A DNA stretch of 64,000 nucleotides from Mycolicibacterium sp. S2-37 (GCF_017352375.1 NZ_JAFEVR010000015.1:1-64000), one strand, 5' to 3'. Positions 1 to 8,957 are shown, numbered from the stretch's first letter. Notes: generated from the sequence alone by a model not told the origin. Numbers and translations are program-made.

Positions 1-133
1 AATCCGAAAGCGTTCATTTCTCTGCCTCTTTATCTTGATGTTCTGGCGTTCTGATCTGGTCAACCGGCAGGTCAGAGGCATTCATCCCGCTGGCAGTGAT
101 TGACCGCGCGGTGGCAGAAAGTGATCGGAAAAC

Positions 134-180
134 GAAGACACCCCCGGCGATCCGTGACGGACCGGCGGGGGTGCTTCTTC
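134..180 (-). terminator. Intrinsic terminator of cspA
   Basis: A long hairpin lies 12 bases downstream of the cspA stop. The 141-145 C run pairs with the 167-171 G run, the outer arms pair through a two-base bulge, and an inner TCCG/CGGA stem closes a 3-base loop. On the minus strand the stem is followed by a short T run (cgtttt). Confidence 0.8.
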
Positions 181-192
181 AGGCTGGCTGTA

Positions 193-396
193 CTAGACGG
201 CGCGCACACCCGTGGCTTGGGGCCCCTTGGGGCTCTGGCCGACCTCGAACTCGACCTTCTGGTTCTCCTCCAGGGTGCGGAATCCGCTGCCCTGGATTTC
301 CGTGTAGTGGACGAAAACGTCGGCGGAGCCGTCCTCCGGGGCGATGAAGCCGAAGCCCTTCTCCGCGTTGAACCACTTCACAGTTCCCTGTGGCAT
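193..396 (-). CDS. cspA: Cold shock protein CspA
   Basis: A 67-residue single cold-shock domain that fills the whole protein, the usual size of the family. The RNA-binding motifs KGFGFI (RNP1, residues about 14-19) and VFVHY (RNP2, about 27-31) are both intact. The product is a cytoplasmic single-strand nucleic-acid chaperone that melts RNA structure. The ATG at 396 is preceded by a purine-rich AAGGAAAG ribosome site. The gene is monocistronic, ends at its own terminator, and is transcribed away from the helicase gene. It corresponds to Rv3648c. Confidence 0.95.
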   Translation of the reverse strand: MPQGTVKWFNAEKGFGFIAPEDGSADVFVHYTEIQGSGFRTLEENQKVEFEVGQSPKGPQATGVRAV

Positions 397-708
397 CTCT
401 CGTACTTTCCTTCTTCTCTTCTACCGGGAGCGGTCCACCGTTTTTCGACAGACCGGGCCCGTTCCGACCGCCATACCTTCGTGGAGTGCTCGGAACTCGA
501 CCCGACCTACAACCCTCGCAGGAACCGCGATCGCAACGTCGTTCCTGCGAGTGCTAATACACGAACACAGAAGCTGCGACCGCCGTTAGTCAATCACGTT
601 CAGCGCTGCTGCGACAGTCTCCGCGGAGTTCCGTGGGGAACAATTCACCTGTGCGGTGACGATGCTGGAACGGCACATCGTTACAGGCAGGTTTCGAGAG
701 GACGGACA
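397..708. promoter_or_regulatory. Divergent intergenic region cspA / helicase
   Basis: 312 bases between two divergent starts. It must contain the cspA 5' leader and promoter and the helicase promoter. The helicase reading frame stays open from 100 through this region, but its translation here reads as low-complexity antisense of cspA. I see no convincing protein gene and did not assign exact promoter boxes. Confidence 0.5.
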
Positions 709-3036
709 GTGTCAGATTTCGGCCGTGAGCTGCTGTCCTGCGCGGTGGCCGGTACCGGAGCCGACGAACATCCGCTGCGCCATGTCGCCGACCTGCCACC
801 CCGGCGCGGGCAACCTGAATCATGGCCGCGATGGGTCCACCCCGATGTCGTTTCGGCGTTCGTGGACCGCGGCGTGATCGCCCCGTGGTCCCATCAGGCG
901 GCCGCGGCGAATCTCGCGCACGACGGCCGTCATGTCGTGGTGAGCACCGGCACGGCGTCGGGCAAGTCGCTGGCCTATCAGCTGCCGATCCTGTCGGCGA
1001 TGGCCGGCGACCCGCGGGCCCGCGCGCTGTACCTGTCGCCGACCAAGGCGCTCGGACACGATCAGCTCCGCACCGCCCAGGCGCTGACCGATGCGATCCC
1101 GGCGCTGCGCGACGTCGCCCCCTCGTCCTACGACGGCGACAGCCCCACCGACGTGCGCCGGTTCGCGCGGGAGCGGTCGCGCTGGATCTTCAGCAACCCC
1201 GACATGATTCACCTGTCCTTGCTGCGCAACCATTCCCGATGGGCGGTGTTCCTCCGGAACCTGAAGTACATCGTGGTCGACGAGTGCCACTACTACCGCG
1301 GCATCTTCGGTTCCAACGTAGCGCTGGTGCTGCGCCGATTGCTCCGTCTGTGCGCCCGCTACGCGCCGGACGGCGTCGGTCCCACCGTCATCTTCGCCAG
1401 CGCCACCACCGCCGCGCCGGGGGCGACGGCGGCCGAGCTCATCGGTGAAACCGTCGCCGAGGTGACCGAGGACGGTTCACCGCATGGGGCGCGCACCGTC
1501 GCACTCTGGGAGCCGGCCCTGCTGAGCGACCTCGTCGGGGAGAACGGCGCACCGGTACGCCGCTCGGCAGGCGCGGAGGCCGCCCGGGTGATGGCCGACC
1601 TGATGGCAGAGGGTGCCAGGACCTTGACGTTCGTCCGGTCGCGGCGTGGCGCGGAGCTGACCGCCCTCGGTACCCGCGCCCGGCTCGAGGAAGTGGCGCC
1701 CGAGCTGGCCGACCGCGTCGCCTCCTACCGCGCCGGCTATCTCGCCGAGGACCGCCGCGACCTGGAGAAGGCGCTGGCCGAAGGCGAACTGCGCGGGATG
1801 GCCACGACCAACGCACTCGAACTCGGGGTCGACATCGCCGGACTGGACGCGGTCGTGCTGGCCGGCTTTCCCGGGACGGTGACGTCGTTCTGGCAGCAGG
1901 CCGGGCGCTCCGGGCGCCGCGGTCAGGGCGCACTGATCGTCCTCATCGCCCGCGACGACCCACTCGACACCTATCTCGTGCACCACCCGGCGGCGCTGCT
2001 GGACCGGCCCATCGAGCGGGTGGTCATCGATCCGGCCAACCCGTATGTCCTTGCCCCGCAACTGCTGTGCGCGGCCACCGAACTGCCGCTCACCGACGCC
2101 GAGGTGCGGCAGTGGAACGCCGAGGCCTGCGCGGCCAGCCTCGTCGACGACGGGCTGCTGCGCCGACGACCCCACGGGTTCTTTCCCGCGCCAGGGCTGG
2201 AACCCCATGCGGCAGTCGATATCAGGGGCGGCTCGGGCGGGCAGATCGCGATACTGGAGGCCGAGACCGGACGGATGCTGGGCAGCGCCAACGCCGGCCA
2301 GGCCGCGGCGTCGGTGCATCCTGGCGCGGTCTACCTGCACCAGGGCGAGAGCTACCTGGTCGACTCGCTCGACTTCGACGACGGCGTGGCGTTCGTCCAC
2401 GCCGAGGATCCGGGCTACACCACCTTCGCCAGGGAGTTGACCGATATCGTCGTGACGGGCTACGGCGAGCGAAAACCCTTCGGACCGGTGACGATCGGGC
2501 TGGTACCGGTGTCGGTGACCAACAGCGTCGTGGGGTATCTGCGGCGCCGCCGGACCGGTGAGGTCATCGACTTCGTCGAACTCGACATGCCCACGCGCAC
2601 GCTCGACACCATGGCGGTGATGTGCACGATCACCCCCGAGGCGCTGATCGACGGCGGAATCGACCCGCTTCGCTTTCCCGGATCGCTGCACGCCGCGGAG
2701 CACGCCGCGATCGGGCTGCTGCCCCTGGTGGCCAGCTGCGACCGCGGCGACATCGGCGGCGTGTCGACAGCGGTCGGGCCTGAGGACGGCCTGCCGACGA
2801 TCTTCGTCTACGACGGCTATCCGGGTGGGGCGGGTTTCGCCGCGCGCGGTTTCGAGCAGCTCAGCACGTGGTGGGACGCCACCGCCGCGGCGATCGAGGC
2901 CTGCGAGTGCCCGAGCGGATGCCCCTCGTGCGTCCAGTCCCCCAAGTGCGGCAACGGCAACGATCCGCTGGACAAGGCCGGCGCCGTGCGAGTGCTGCGT
3001 CTGGTGCTGGGCGCGGTGCGACGACGTGCGGCGTGA
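709..3036 (+). CDS. SF2 DEAD/DECH-box DNA helicase with C-terminal DUF1998 (SftH/MrfA-like)
   Basis: A 775-residue superfamily 2 ATPase. The Walker A motif TGTASGKS lies at about residues 80-87, the Walker B DECH at 191-194, a second RecA-like domain spans roughly 270-460 with the arginine-finger motif QQAGRSGRRGQG, and the C-terminal DUF1998 region carries a Cys cluster (CEC, CPSC and SPKC within about 728-745) that would bind metal. This architecture matches mycobacterial SftH, a 3'-5' DNA translocase, and Bacillus MrfA, a mitomycin-repair helicase, so a DNA repair role is likely. The GTG at 709 is chosen because the open frame upstream is antisense to cspA; the resulting length fits Rv3649. 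Confidence 0.9.
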   Translation: MSDFGRELLSCAVAGTGADEHPLRHVADLPPRRGQPESWPRWVHPDVVSAFVDRGVIAPWSHQAAAANLAHDGRHVVVSTGTASGKSLAYQLPILSAMAGDPRARALYLSPTKALGHDQLRTAQALTDAIPALRDVAPSSYDGDSPTDVRRFARERSRWIFSNPDMIHLSLLRNHSRWAVFLRNLKYIVVDECHYYRGIFGSNVALVLRRLLRLCARYAPDGVGPTVIFASATTAAPGATAAELIGETVAEVTEDGSPHGARTVALWEPALLSDLVGENGAPVRRSAGAEAARVMADLMAEGARTLTFVRSRRGAELTALGTRARLEEVAPELADRVASYRAGYLAEDRRDLEKALAEGELRGMATTNALELGVDIAGLDAVVLAGFPGTVTSFWQQAGRSGRRGQGALIVLIARDDPLDTYLVHHPAALLDRPIERVVIDPANPYVLAPQLLCAATELPLTDAEVRQWNAEACAASLVDDGLLRRRPHGFFPAPGLEPHAAVDIRGGSGGQIAILEAETGRMLGSANAGQAAASVHPGAVYLHQGESYLVDSLDFDDGVAFVHAEDPGYTTFARELTDIVVTGYGERKPFGPVTIGLVPVSVTNSVVGYLRRRRTGEVIDFVELDMPTRTLDTMAVMCTITPEALIDGGIDPLRFPGSLHAAEHAAIGLLPLVASCDRGDIGGVSTAVGPEDGLPTIFVYDGYPGGAGFAARGFEQLSTWWDATAAAIEACECPSGCPSCVQSPKCGNGNDPLDKAGAVRVLRLVLGAVRRRAA

Positions 3037-3264
3037 CGACCGACCCCTCGACGGTCGACACCACCCTCAAGCCTGGCCACGAACGGTCAGACGACGCGAT
3101 TCGTTCCCGATCCCAGTTAGCTGGTACTGCTGGCAAATTACCTCGTCACAAGGGTGCCCGCAATTCCTACGCGCTAACCATGGACGGGTGATGCGGAGGA
3201 TTTTTCCCGTTTCACGACGAAATCCGTAGTCCGATTTGTCCGGTTCCGGAGAACTCGGCGGCGG

Positions 3265-3270
3265 TAGGGT
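3265..3270 (+). promoter_or_regulatory. -10 element of a leaderless transcript (TAGGGT)
   Basis: TAGGGT ends 7 bases before the ATG at 3278. That spacing puts transcription start on or next to the start codon, and no ribosome site is present. The rest of the 3037-3264 gap shows no gene. Confidence 0.6.
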
Positions 3271-3277
3271 GACGCCC

Positions 3278-4294
3278 ATGGCCCACGACTGGCTGCTCGT
3301 CGAGACTCTCGGCGCCGAACCGGTCGTCGTGGCGCAGGGGGCACAGACCAAGAACCTCGTGCCCATCAGCGCGTTTCTACGGCGTAATCCGCACTTGATG
3401 GCGGTGCAGAACGCGATCAGCGAGACACTTCGATCCTGCCTGGGACTGACGAGCATCACCCCGATGAACGACTGCGTCATCCGCACAGAGGTGGTGCAGA
3501 TGACCGACGGGCGCATCCACGGTGTGCACGTATGGGTGGGCGCCCCCGACAGCGATCCACCGGAGCGTCCGCTGCCCGGCCCGCTGGTGTGGGACCTGAC
3601 CACCGGCATGGCCACCGACACTGCCCAGTCGCTGGCTAACAGCGGTCGCGACCCGGACCGGGAACAGACACACGGCCGGTCATTCGCCGAGGATCTGCCG
3701 ATGCGCGACCTCAACTCCAGCGAGACGAAGGTGCTCGCCATGGCCATCAGGCCCGAAGCGGGCCAGACGTTCTGCAGTACCTGGGATGTCACCGATCATC
3801 GAGGGGAGATGATCACCGTCGGGTTCGCCGCACGGGCGCTGCTCGAACCCCAGGACGACGGCAGCGAGCGCATGATCTGCCGCGCGATGAACTGGCGCGC
3901 CGAGCGGGAAGGGCCGGCCGTGCCGCCCGACCATCTGGCGCAGCGGATCCTCAACGGGCTGGCGCAGTCCGGTGTGCACCGCGCGCTCGTCGACCTCGAA
4001 ACCTGGAAGCTGCTCAAGTGGCTCGACGAGCCTGCGCCGTTCTACGACTGGCGGGCCAACGAGGTCCACCCCGACGACGGCATCCATCTCGCGCGGATGA
4101 TCGTCGAGTTCGCCGACGGGGCCGCCACGGCGGTACTGCGCATGCGTACCACCGACGACGACTGGGCGCCGGTGCACCTGACGATGAACCGGGTGGAGCT
4201 CGAGCCCGACGCCGTGGCGGGCCTGGCATCGGTTCGGTTGCCGACCGACGCGGAGATCCGTGCAGCACACCTGACGCCCGCGGCCGACCGTTAG
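3278..4294 (+). CDS. Rv3651-like triple-domain sensor protein (GAF/PAS-type)
   Basis: A soluble protein of 338 residues, close to the 345 of Rv3651. The structure of Rv3651 was described as three domains (DUF5593, PAS-like, DUF5628) and interpreted as a ligand sensor. The N-terminal MAHDWLLVETLG opening and the acidic C-terminal domain fit that family; no catalytic motif or membrane segment is visible. The ATG at 3278 is preferred over an in-frame ATG at 3236 because of the -10 element just upstream. The gene converges on the Tad-like operon and overlaps its last gene by four bases. The ligand and output are unknown. Confidence 0.8.
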   Translation: MAHDWLLVETLGAEPVVVAQGAQTKNLVPISAFLRRNPHLMAVQNAISETLRSCLGLTSITPMNDCVIRTEVVQMTDGRIHGVHVWVGAPDSDPPERPLPGPLVWDLTTGMATDTAQSLANSGRDPDREQTHGRSFAEDLPMRDLNSSETKVLAMAIRPEAGQTFCSTWDVTDHRGEMITVGFAARALLEPQDDGSERMICRAMNWRAEREGPAVPPDHLAQRILNGLAQSGVHRALVDLETWKLLKWLDEPAPFYDWRANEVHPDDGIHLARMIVEFADGAATAVLRMRTTDDDWAPVHLTMNRVELEPDAVAGLASVRLPTDAEIRAAHLTPAADR

Positions 4295-4632
4295 ACCGGA
4301 CCCGCCCGCGCCGCGGCGCGCGCCGGGCCCAGATCCCACACCCCGAAACCGACGGGTACATCGACAGTGACCACCACGTCGAGTCCGTCCAGCTGGCAGC
4401 GGGCCACCGCCACACCCATCGCGGCGGCCACCGAAGCGGCATGGGCACACGCATTCTCGACACCGGATGCGAGCCGCCCGGCCGCAGCGAGTGCCGAAAG
4501 GTCCGCGGCGGCCTGCGCACGGTGGCGTGCCAGCACCGCCGAACCCACAACCGCCAATCCGCCGGTGACCGCGACGAGCACCACGATGACCCCGACCGCC
4601 GCGAGAGTCGCCGCGCCGCGGTCATCGGACAC
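4291..4632 (-). CDS. TadE-like membrane protein (helicase/secretion neighbourhood, Rv3654c-like)
   Basis: A 113-residue protein with a short polar N-terminus (SDDRG), one long hydrophobic helix (about residues 8-32), then an AAADLSALAAA segment typical of TadE/TadG-type pseudopilins. It is the last gene of the Tad-like operon. The GTG at 4632 overlaps the end of the preceding TadE-like gene by 11 bases, indicating translational coupling. It would sit in the inner membrane as a minor pilin-like subunit. In M. tuberculosis the homologue has been reported to be exported or to act in host cells; nothing in the sequence shows that here. Confidence 0.8.
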   Translation of the reverse strand: MSDDRGAATLAAVGVIVVLVAVTGGLAVVGSAVLARHRAQAAADLSALAAAGRLASGVENACAHAASVAAAMGVAVARCQLDGLDVVVTVDVPVGFGVWDLGPARAAARAGPV

Positions 4633-4948
4633 CGGGTTCGGTGGCCGCCACCGCGCGCGCCGCGATGATGACGCCCGGCAGAAGCGGCGAGCGTGCACTG
4701 ACCCGCGCCACCACGAGCGACCCGTCGCGCCGCACGTCGACCGATGCGCCATCCGGCGCGATCCCGCGGGCGATCTCGGTCGCCGAGTGCTGATCGCCCC
4801 GGGCGGCCAGCCGGGCAGCCTCCCGTGCCGCATCCAGACACCGCACCTGCATACCGACGGCGGTGAGGCCGGCCAGACACAGTGCCAGCACCGCGACGAC
4901 CGCCACGATCGCAAAGGCCGCCTCGACGGTCGCACCGCCGGCGTCATC
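4622..4948 (-). CDS. TadE-like pseudopilin (Rv3655c-like), start codon unresolved
   Basis: The recognisable protein runs from about 4948: a GGATVEAAF prepilin-like motif with Glu at +5, a hydrophobic helix, then MQVRCLDAAREAARLAARGD, the signature of mycobacterial TadE proteins. There is no ATG, GTG or TTG in this frame near the expected N-terminus. The only ATG there (4947) is one base out of frame, and the nearest in-frame starts are GTG 4906 (inside the helix) and GTG 5212/5209 (upstream of the pilin gene). The coordinates mark the supported reading frame, not a proven start. It lies between the DUF4244 pilin gene and the second TadE-like gene. Confidence 0.7.
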   Translation of the reverse strand, partial: DDAGGATVEAAFAIVAVVAVLALCLAGLTAVGMQVRCLDAAREAARLAARGDQHSATEIARGIAPDGASVDVRRDGSLVVARVSARSPLLPGVIIAARAVAATEPGVR

Positions 4949-4950
4949 GC

Positions 4951-5157
4951 CTAGGTACTGGTGTTGAGCGCGCGGGTGATGATGTTCGTCAGCGCACCGA
5001 CGATGGAGTCCCCGGTCACCACCGTGTAGAGGATCGCGCCGAAAGCGGCAGCGGCAATCGTCCCGATCGCATACTCCACCGTGGACATCCCCGACTCGTC
5101 GACGGCTGCGTACATCAGCCGCACCTGTATCCTGCGAAAGACGTTTCCTATCAACAT
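4951..5157 (-). CDS. DUF4244 Flp-like pilin subunit (Rv3656c-like)
   Basis: A 68-residue protein with a short basic N-terminus, then GMSTVEYAIGTIAAAAFGAI, which has the class III (Flp) prepilin layout: Gly before the cleavage site, Glu at +5 and a single hydrophobic helix. The ATG at 5157 is chosen because GGGAGGG lies at the right distance before it; an ATG at 5193 has no ribosome site. It is probably the main structural subunit exported by the adjacent TadA/B/C-like proteins. No prepilin peptidase gene is present in the window. Confidence 0.85.
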   Translation of the reverse strand: MLIGNVFRRIQVRLMYAAVDESGMSTVEYAIGTIAAAAFGAILYTVVTGDSIVGALTNIITRALNTST

Positions 5158-5205
5158 CGTTCCCTCCCCAATCCACGCCGGTGGACCCTCCATCGGCGAA
5201 CGTCG

Positions 5206-5787
5206 TCACCACAGACCCGTCTGCAGCACCTCACCGGCGAGCCCGGCGACCACCGGCACGATGCCCAGACACAGGAACGCCGGTAGGTAACACGCCCCGA
5301 GCGGACCCGCGATCAGGACCGAGGCCCGCTCCGCCGACGCCTGCGCGGCATCCGCTGCGTCCTGTCTCGACTCATCGGCCAGCGCCGCGACGCCGGCGGC
5401 CAACGCAGACCCGCTCTCTGCCGAGCGCCGCGCCAACCGCATGAGCGCTTCGGCGTGGGCGTCGTGCGGCACACCGGCACCCGACCACGCCGAGGTGGCA
5501 TCTGAACCCAGGGCCAACATGTCCGAAGCCCGGTGCAGCAGCGCGGACAGACCAGGCGGCGCGAACTCCGCGGTGGCCGCAGCCGCAGCGGACACCGCCA
5601 TGCCCGACACCAGGCAGGCGGCCAGCACGTCGAACGCCGACGCCGCCGCCAGCGGATCGGTAGGGACACTGCAACGGGGCCGCAGCCGGCGCGGCTGGGG
5701 CGGTTTGATCAACGCGTGCAGCCGAATTCGGCCCAACCGGCCCCCTAACACTACCGCGGCGGCCAGCAGGAGGGCGGCGGCCGTCAT
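5206..5787 (-). CDS. TadC-like type II/IV secretion platform protein (Rv3657c-like)
   Basis: A 193-residue, Ala-rich inner-membrane protein. It has an N-terminal hydrophobic segment, a basic stretch, a GspF-like helical core (LAAASAFDVLAACLVSGM, then an ALMRLARRSAESG helix) and a C-terminal membrane helix with a PLGACYLPAFLCLGIVPVV motif typical of TadC. The start ATG at 5787 overlaps the stop of the preceding gene (ATGA), so it is co-translated. It should form the cytoplasmic-membrane platform together with the next upstream gene. Confidence 0.8.
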   Translation of the reverse strand: MTAAALLLAAAVVLGGRLGRIRLHALIKPPQPRRLRPRCSVPTDPLAAASAFDVLAACLVSGMAVSAAAAATAEFAPPGLSALLHRASDMLALGSDATSAWSGAGVPHDAHAEALMRLARRSAESGSALAAGVAALADESRQDAADAAQASAERASVLIAGPLGACYLPAFLCLGIVPVVAGLAGEVLQTGLW

Positions 5788-6572
5788 GCCAGCACCCCTG
5801 TGGTGATGCGGTCCGACCACAGCAGGCCGGCGCACGACAACCCCATACCGATCACCAGGAGCCACCCGCCGAAGCCATCGGCGAAAAGGAAGCGCACCGG
5901 CTCGGCGCCGATCATCTGGCCCAACCCGATGCCGAGCACGGGCAATCCGGCCAGCACCCCCGCGGTGGCACGCGCGCCCGCCATACCCGCGTCGACCCGT
6001 GATGCGAAACGATGCCGCTCGGCGATGTCGCGCTGCGCGGTACCCATCAGCGTTGCGATCGCCAGGCCATGCGCTTGCGCCAGTTGCCAACACACCGCGA
6101 TCCGCGTCCAGTGCGCAGGCGCTTCGGACTCCCGTGCCACGGCATGCAGGCCGCCCGCGACGTCCGCGCCGAGACGAGCCCGCGCGGCCACCGCCCGCAA
6201 GGAGTCCGTCACCGCGCCGTCGGCCTCCTCGGCGGCGGTTTCGAATGCGGCCACCGGATGTGCGCCGGCCCGCAGCTCCCCGACCAGCACGTCGAGCGCT
6301 CCCTGGAGCGCAGCCGACTCGGCGACGTAACGCTGCCGGACACGTCGTCGGCGCCCTCGCAGCGCCACGGTGCCGGCAATGATCCCCACCGTGATCGGGA
6401 CGGCGATCGGGGCGACCGTTCCCAGGGCGATCGCCGACGCGGCGGCCACCACGCCGATGACACCGCGTCGGCCCCGTGTACGGGCGGGAGTCGACGGGAA
6501 CGGCAGCCGGTGACGCACGTCGTGCGGACTGATCAACACAGCGAGCGCGAGCGCCACCGCCGCGACGCTCAT
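5784..6572 (-). CDS. TadB-like type II secretion F-domain membrane protein (Rv3658c-like)
   Basis: A 262-residue membrane protein with N-terminal helices (SVAAVALALAVLIS and the VAAASAIALGTVAPIAVPI region), a cytoplasmic GspF-type helical bundle (LQGALDVLVGELRAGAHPVAAF) and two C-terminal helices. The ATG at 6572 follows GAGG and overlaps the tadA stop by four bases. The role is the inner-membrane platform that couples the TadA motor to pilin insertion. The longer reading frame to 6644 lies inside tadA and is not used. Confidence 0.82.
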   Translation of the reverse strand: MSVAAVALALAVLISPHDVRHRLPFPSTPARTRGRRGVIGVVAAASAIALGTVAPIAVPITVGIIAGTVALRGRRRRVRQRYVAESAALQGALDVLVGELRAGAHPVAAFETAAEEADGAVTDSLRAVAARARLGADVAGGLHAVARESEAPAHWTRIAVCWQLAQAHGLAIATLMGTAQRDIAERHRFASRVDAGMAGARATAGVLAGLPVLGIGLGQMIGAEPVRFLFADGFGGWLLVIGMGLSCAGLLWSDRITTGVLA

Positions 6573-7735
6573 CGTCCACTCCTCGCGTCCAACAGCGTTG
6601 TCAGATCGGCCATTCCGTCCAGACCGGCGATGTTCCGACGCCACGCCGGCACGCAGGCCACCCGGCCGTCGTCTCCGGTCCGCAGCACGGCGATCTCCGC
6701 GAGCCGGCGCATCCCCGATCCGTCGCGCGCGACGTGCAGCACCACCTGCACAGCGGCGGAGAGTTGGCTGTGCAGGGCTGCTCGGTTCAGCCCACCCACC
6801 GCACCGAGCGCCTCGAACCGTGCCGGCACCTCGGCAGGACTGTTGGCGTGCACGGTGCCGGCCCCGCCGTCGTGTCCGGTGTTCATCGCCGCGAGCAGGT
6901 CGACGACCTCAGCGCCGCGCACCTCTCCGACGACGATGCGGTCGGGGCGCATCCGCAGCGCCTGCCGAACCAGATCACGCACCGTCACCTCGCCGACTCC
7001 CTCTACGTTGGCGCAGCGGGCGACGAGGTTGACGACGTGCGGGTGACGCGGCGCGAGTTCGGCGGCGTCTTCCACGCACACGATCCGCTCGTGGCCGGGC
7101 ACCGCGCCCAGCACCGCGGAGAGCATCGTCGTCTTTCCCGCGCCGGTGCCCCCACTGACCAGGAAGGACAACCGCGCGGCCACGATCCGCCGAACCAGAA
7201 CGAGCGAATCCCCGGTGAGCGTCCCCACGGCGAGCAGTGCAGCCAGATCCTGGGTGGCCGGCCGAAGGACACGCAGCGACAGGCAGGTGCCCGCGGTCGC
7301 GACCGGGGGAAGGACCGCGTGCAGCCGCACCGTGCAGTCGGCGGCGCCCACCCCGTGCAGCTGGCCGTCGACCCACGGTTGTGCCTCGTCGAGGCGGCGG
7401 CCGGCCGCCAGCGCGAGACGCTGCGCCAGACGCCGAACCGCAGCCTCGTCGGGGAACCGCAGATCGGTGCGGCGCAGCCCCGCTCCGTCGTCGATCCACA
7501 CCGCGTCCGGCGCGGTGACCAGCACGTCGGTGGTGCCGGGAGCACACAGCAGCGGCTCGAGCAGGCCGGCGCCGGTGAGCTCGGTCTGCAGCACGCGCAG
7601 GTTGTTCAACACCTCGGCGTCGCCGAGGACACCGCCGGACTCGGCCCGGATGGCCGCGGCGACGATCGTCGGATGCAGCGGGGCGGACTCGGCGGCCAGC
7701 CGTTCGCGCACCCGCTCGATCAGGGAGGCGCTCAT
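6569..7735 (-). CDS. tadA: TadA-family secretion ATPase (Rv3659c-like)
   Basis: A 388-residue type II/IV secretion hexameric ATPase, the only motor of the locus. Visible motifs are the Walker A GGTGAGKTT near residue 195, a His box region, and the Walker B-like RIVVGEVRGAEVVDLLAAMNTGH near 265, followed by GTVHANSP. It hydrolyses ATP in the cytoplasm to drive assembly of the Flp-like pilus or secretion. The start ATG at 7735 overlaps the ssd stop by four bases. Confidence 0.92.
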   Translation of the reverse strand: MSASLIERVRERLAAESAPLHPTIVAAAIRAESGGVLGDAEVLNNLRVLQTELTGAGLLEPLLCAPGTTDVLVTAPDAVWIDDGAGLRRTDLRFPDEAAVRRLAQRLALAAGRRLDEAQPWVDGQLHGVGAADCTVRLHAVLPPVATAGTCLSLRVLRPATQDLAALLAVGTLTGDSLVLVRRIVAARLSFLVSGGTGAGKTTMLSAVLGAVPGHERIVCVEDAAELAPRHPHVVNLVARCANVEGVGEVTVRDLVRQALRMRPDRIVVGEVRGAEVVDLLAAMNTGHDGGAGTVHANSPAEVPARFEALGAVGGLNRAALHSQLSAAVQVVLHVARDGSGMRRLAEIAVLRTGDDGRVACVPAWRRNIAGLDGMADLTTLLDARSGR

Positions 7736-8799
7736 GCCGGCACCGTTGCCGGATGTTGCTGCCCCACAACGTCGAGAACCCGGCCCGCCGCCACAGCCAG
7801 TGGGGACCGGCGGCCCAGGCGTATGCCGCCGCGTTCCAGCGCCGGGGCCAAACCGGGCTGCGGGCGCATCGCCGCCAGCAGCGGGAGCCCGACGCCGGCC
7901 GCTACCTCCGCCGGCCGCAGACCGCCCGGTGCCGGACCACGCACCACCACACCGACATTCGGGTTCATCCCGGTCAGCCACATCACCATTGCGGCTGCCG
8001 ATGCGCAGGCGCGTACCTCGGCGGTGGTGACCAGCACCACGAGGTCGGCGGCGTCGAGCGCGGCTTCGGCCGCGGACGTCGACCGGCGCGGCACGTCGCA
8101 GACCACCGTGGCGCCGCCGCGCACACCCGCGTCCGTCACCGCCGACAGTGCAGCGGCATCGATCTCCGCGCCGCCCCGGCCCGCCGCCAGGGCGCTCACG
8201 CCGCCGTGGCGGGGCAGTGCGTCACGCAGCGCGACCCACGACACCCGGCCGGCGCCCAGCGCCAGATCGGGCCATCGCACGCCTGCTGCATGCTCGACGC
8301 CCAGCAGCAGATCGACGCCGCCGCCCCACGGATCCGCCTCGACCAGCAGGGCTTCCCGGGCGCAGATCGCCAGCGCCGCCGCCAAAGTCGACGCGCCGGC
8401 CCCTCCACGCCCCCCGATCACCGCCACGGTGACCCCGCGCCGATCGTCCTGCGAGCTCGCCTCAGCCGCCTCGGACAGCGCGGCGATGAGGTCGCCGTCC
8501 TGCCGGGGCAGGGTCAGGAGATGAGTGGCCCCGACCGATATCGCGACGCGCCAGTGGTCGTCGAGCGGCTCGGCGCGCTGCACCAGGATGACGTGCTCGC
8601 GGCGGGGCAGTGCCAACTCGGCGCAGCGCCGGGCGCCGTCGGCATCCAGGAGCACTGCCGACGCGGCCGTCCATACCTTGCGGCTCGACGGTTCCCCGGC
8701 GTGCACCATCCGGATGCCGGCGGCCGCCGCGACGCGGTCGACATCGTCGCGAAGACCGGGGTCGGAGACGAGGGCGAGAACCCCTCGCGTTGTGGTCAT
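7732..8799 (-). CDS. ssd: Septum-site-determining-like P-loop protein Ssd (Rv3660c-like)
   Basis: A 355-residue MinD/ParA/CpaE-like protein and the first gene of the Tad-like operon. An N-terminal receiver-like domain (about residues 1-125) precedes a Ras-like P-loop domain. The P-loop reads GGRGGAGAST, without the usual Lys of GKT, so ATP binding or hydrolysis may be altered. In M. tuberculosis Ssd overexpression inhibits septation. Its position suggests it places or regulates the Tad machinery, as CpaE does in Caulobacter; that is inference. Confidence 0.88.
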   Translation of the reverse strand: MTTTRGVLALVSDPGLRDDVDRVAAAAGIRMVHAGEPSSRKVWTAASAVLLDADGARRCAELALPRREHVILVQRAEPLDDHWRVAISVGATHLLTLPRQDGDLIAALSEAAEASSQDDRRGVTVAVIGGRGGAGASTLAAALAICAREALLVEADPWGGGVDLLLGVEHAAGVRWPDLALGAGRVSWVALRDALPRHGGVSALAAGRGGAEIDAAALSAVTDAGVRGGATVVCDVPRRSTSAAEAALDAADLVVLVTTAEVRACASAAAMVMWLTGMNPNVGVVVRGPAPGGLRPAEVAAGVGLPLLAAMRPQPGLAPALERGGIRLGRRSPLAVAAGRVLDVVGQQHPATVPA

Positions 8800-8957
8800 G
8801 CTCGAAACTCTGCAACGTCACACCGTCGCGAATCGGCTGCCCGGCGACGCGCACGGCACACCTGTGGATGAATTCGTCGCTGTGGAAATGGTATGCGAAA
8901 ATGACGTTCCGCAACGATTGGGGAGGTCCGGACCTAGCCGGGAAGCGAAGAACCCCG

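Noticed and set aside
100..708. Upstream extension of the helicase reading frame by 203 codons
   Set aside because: It overlaps cspA antisense and its promoter, its composition is unlike the helicase, and GTG 709 gives the family length.
5206..6579. 457-codon minus-strand frame
   Set aside because: Only its last 193 codons form the TadC-like protein; the rest is a shadow of the TadB-like gene.
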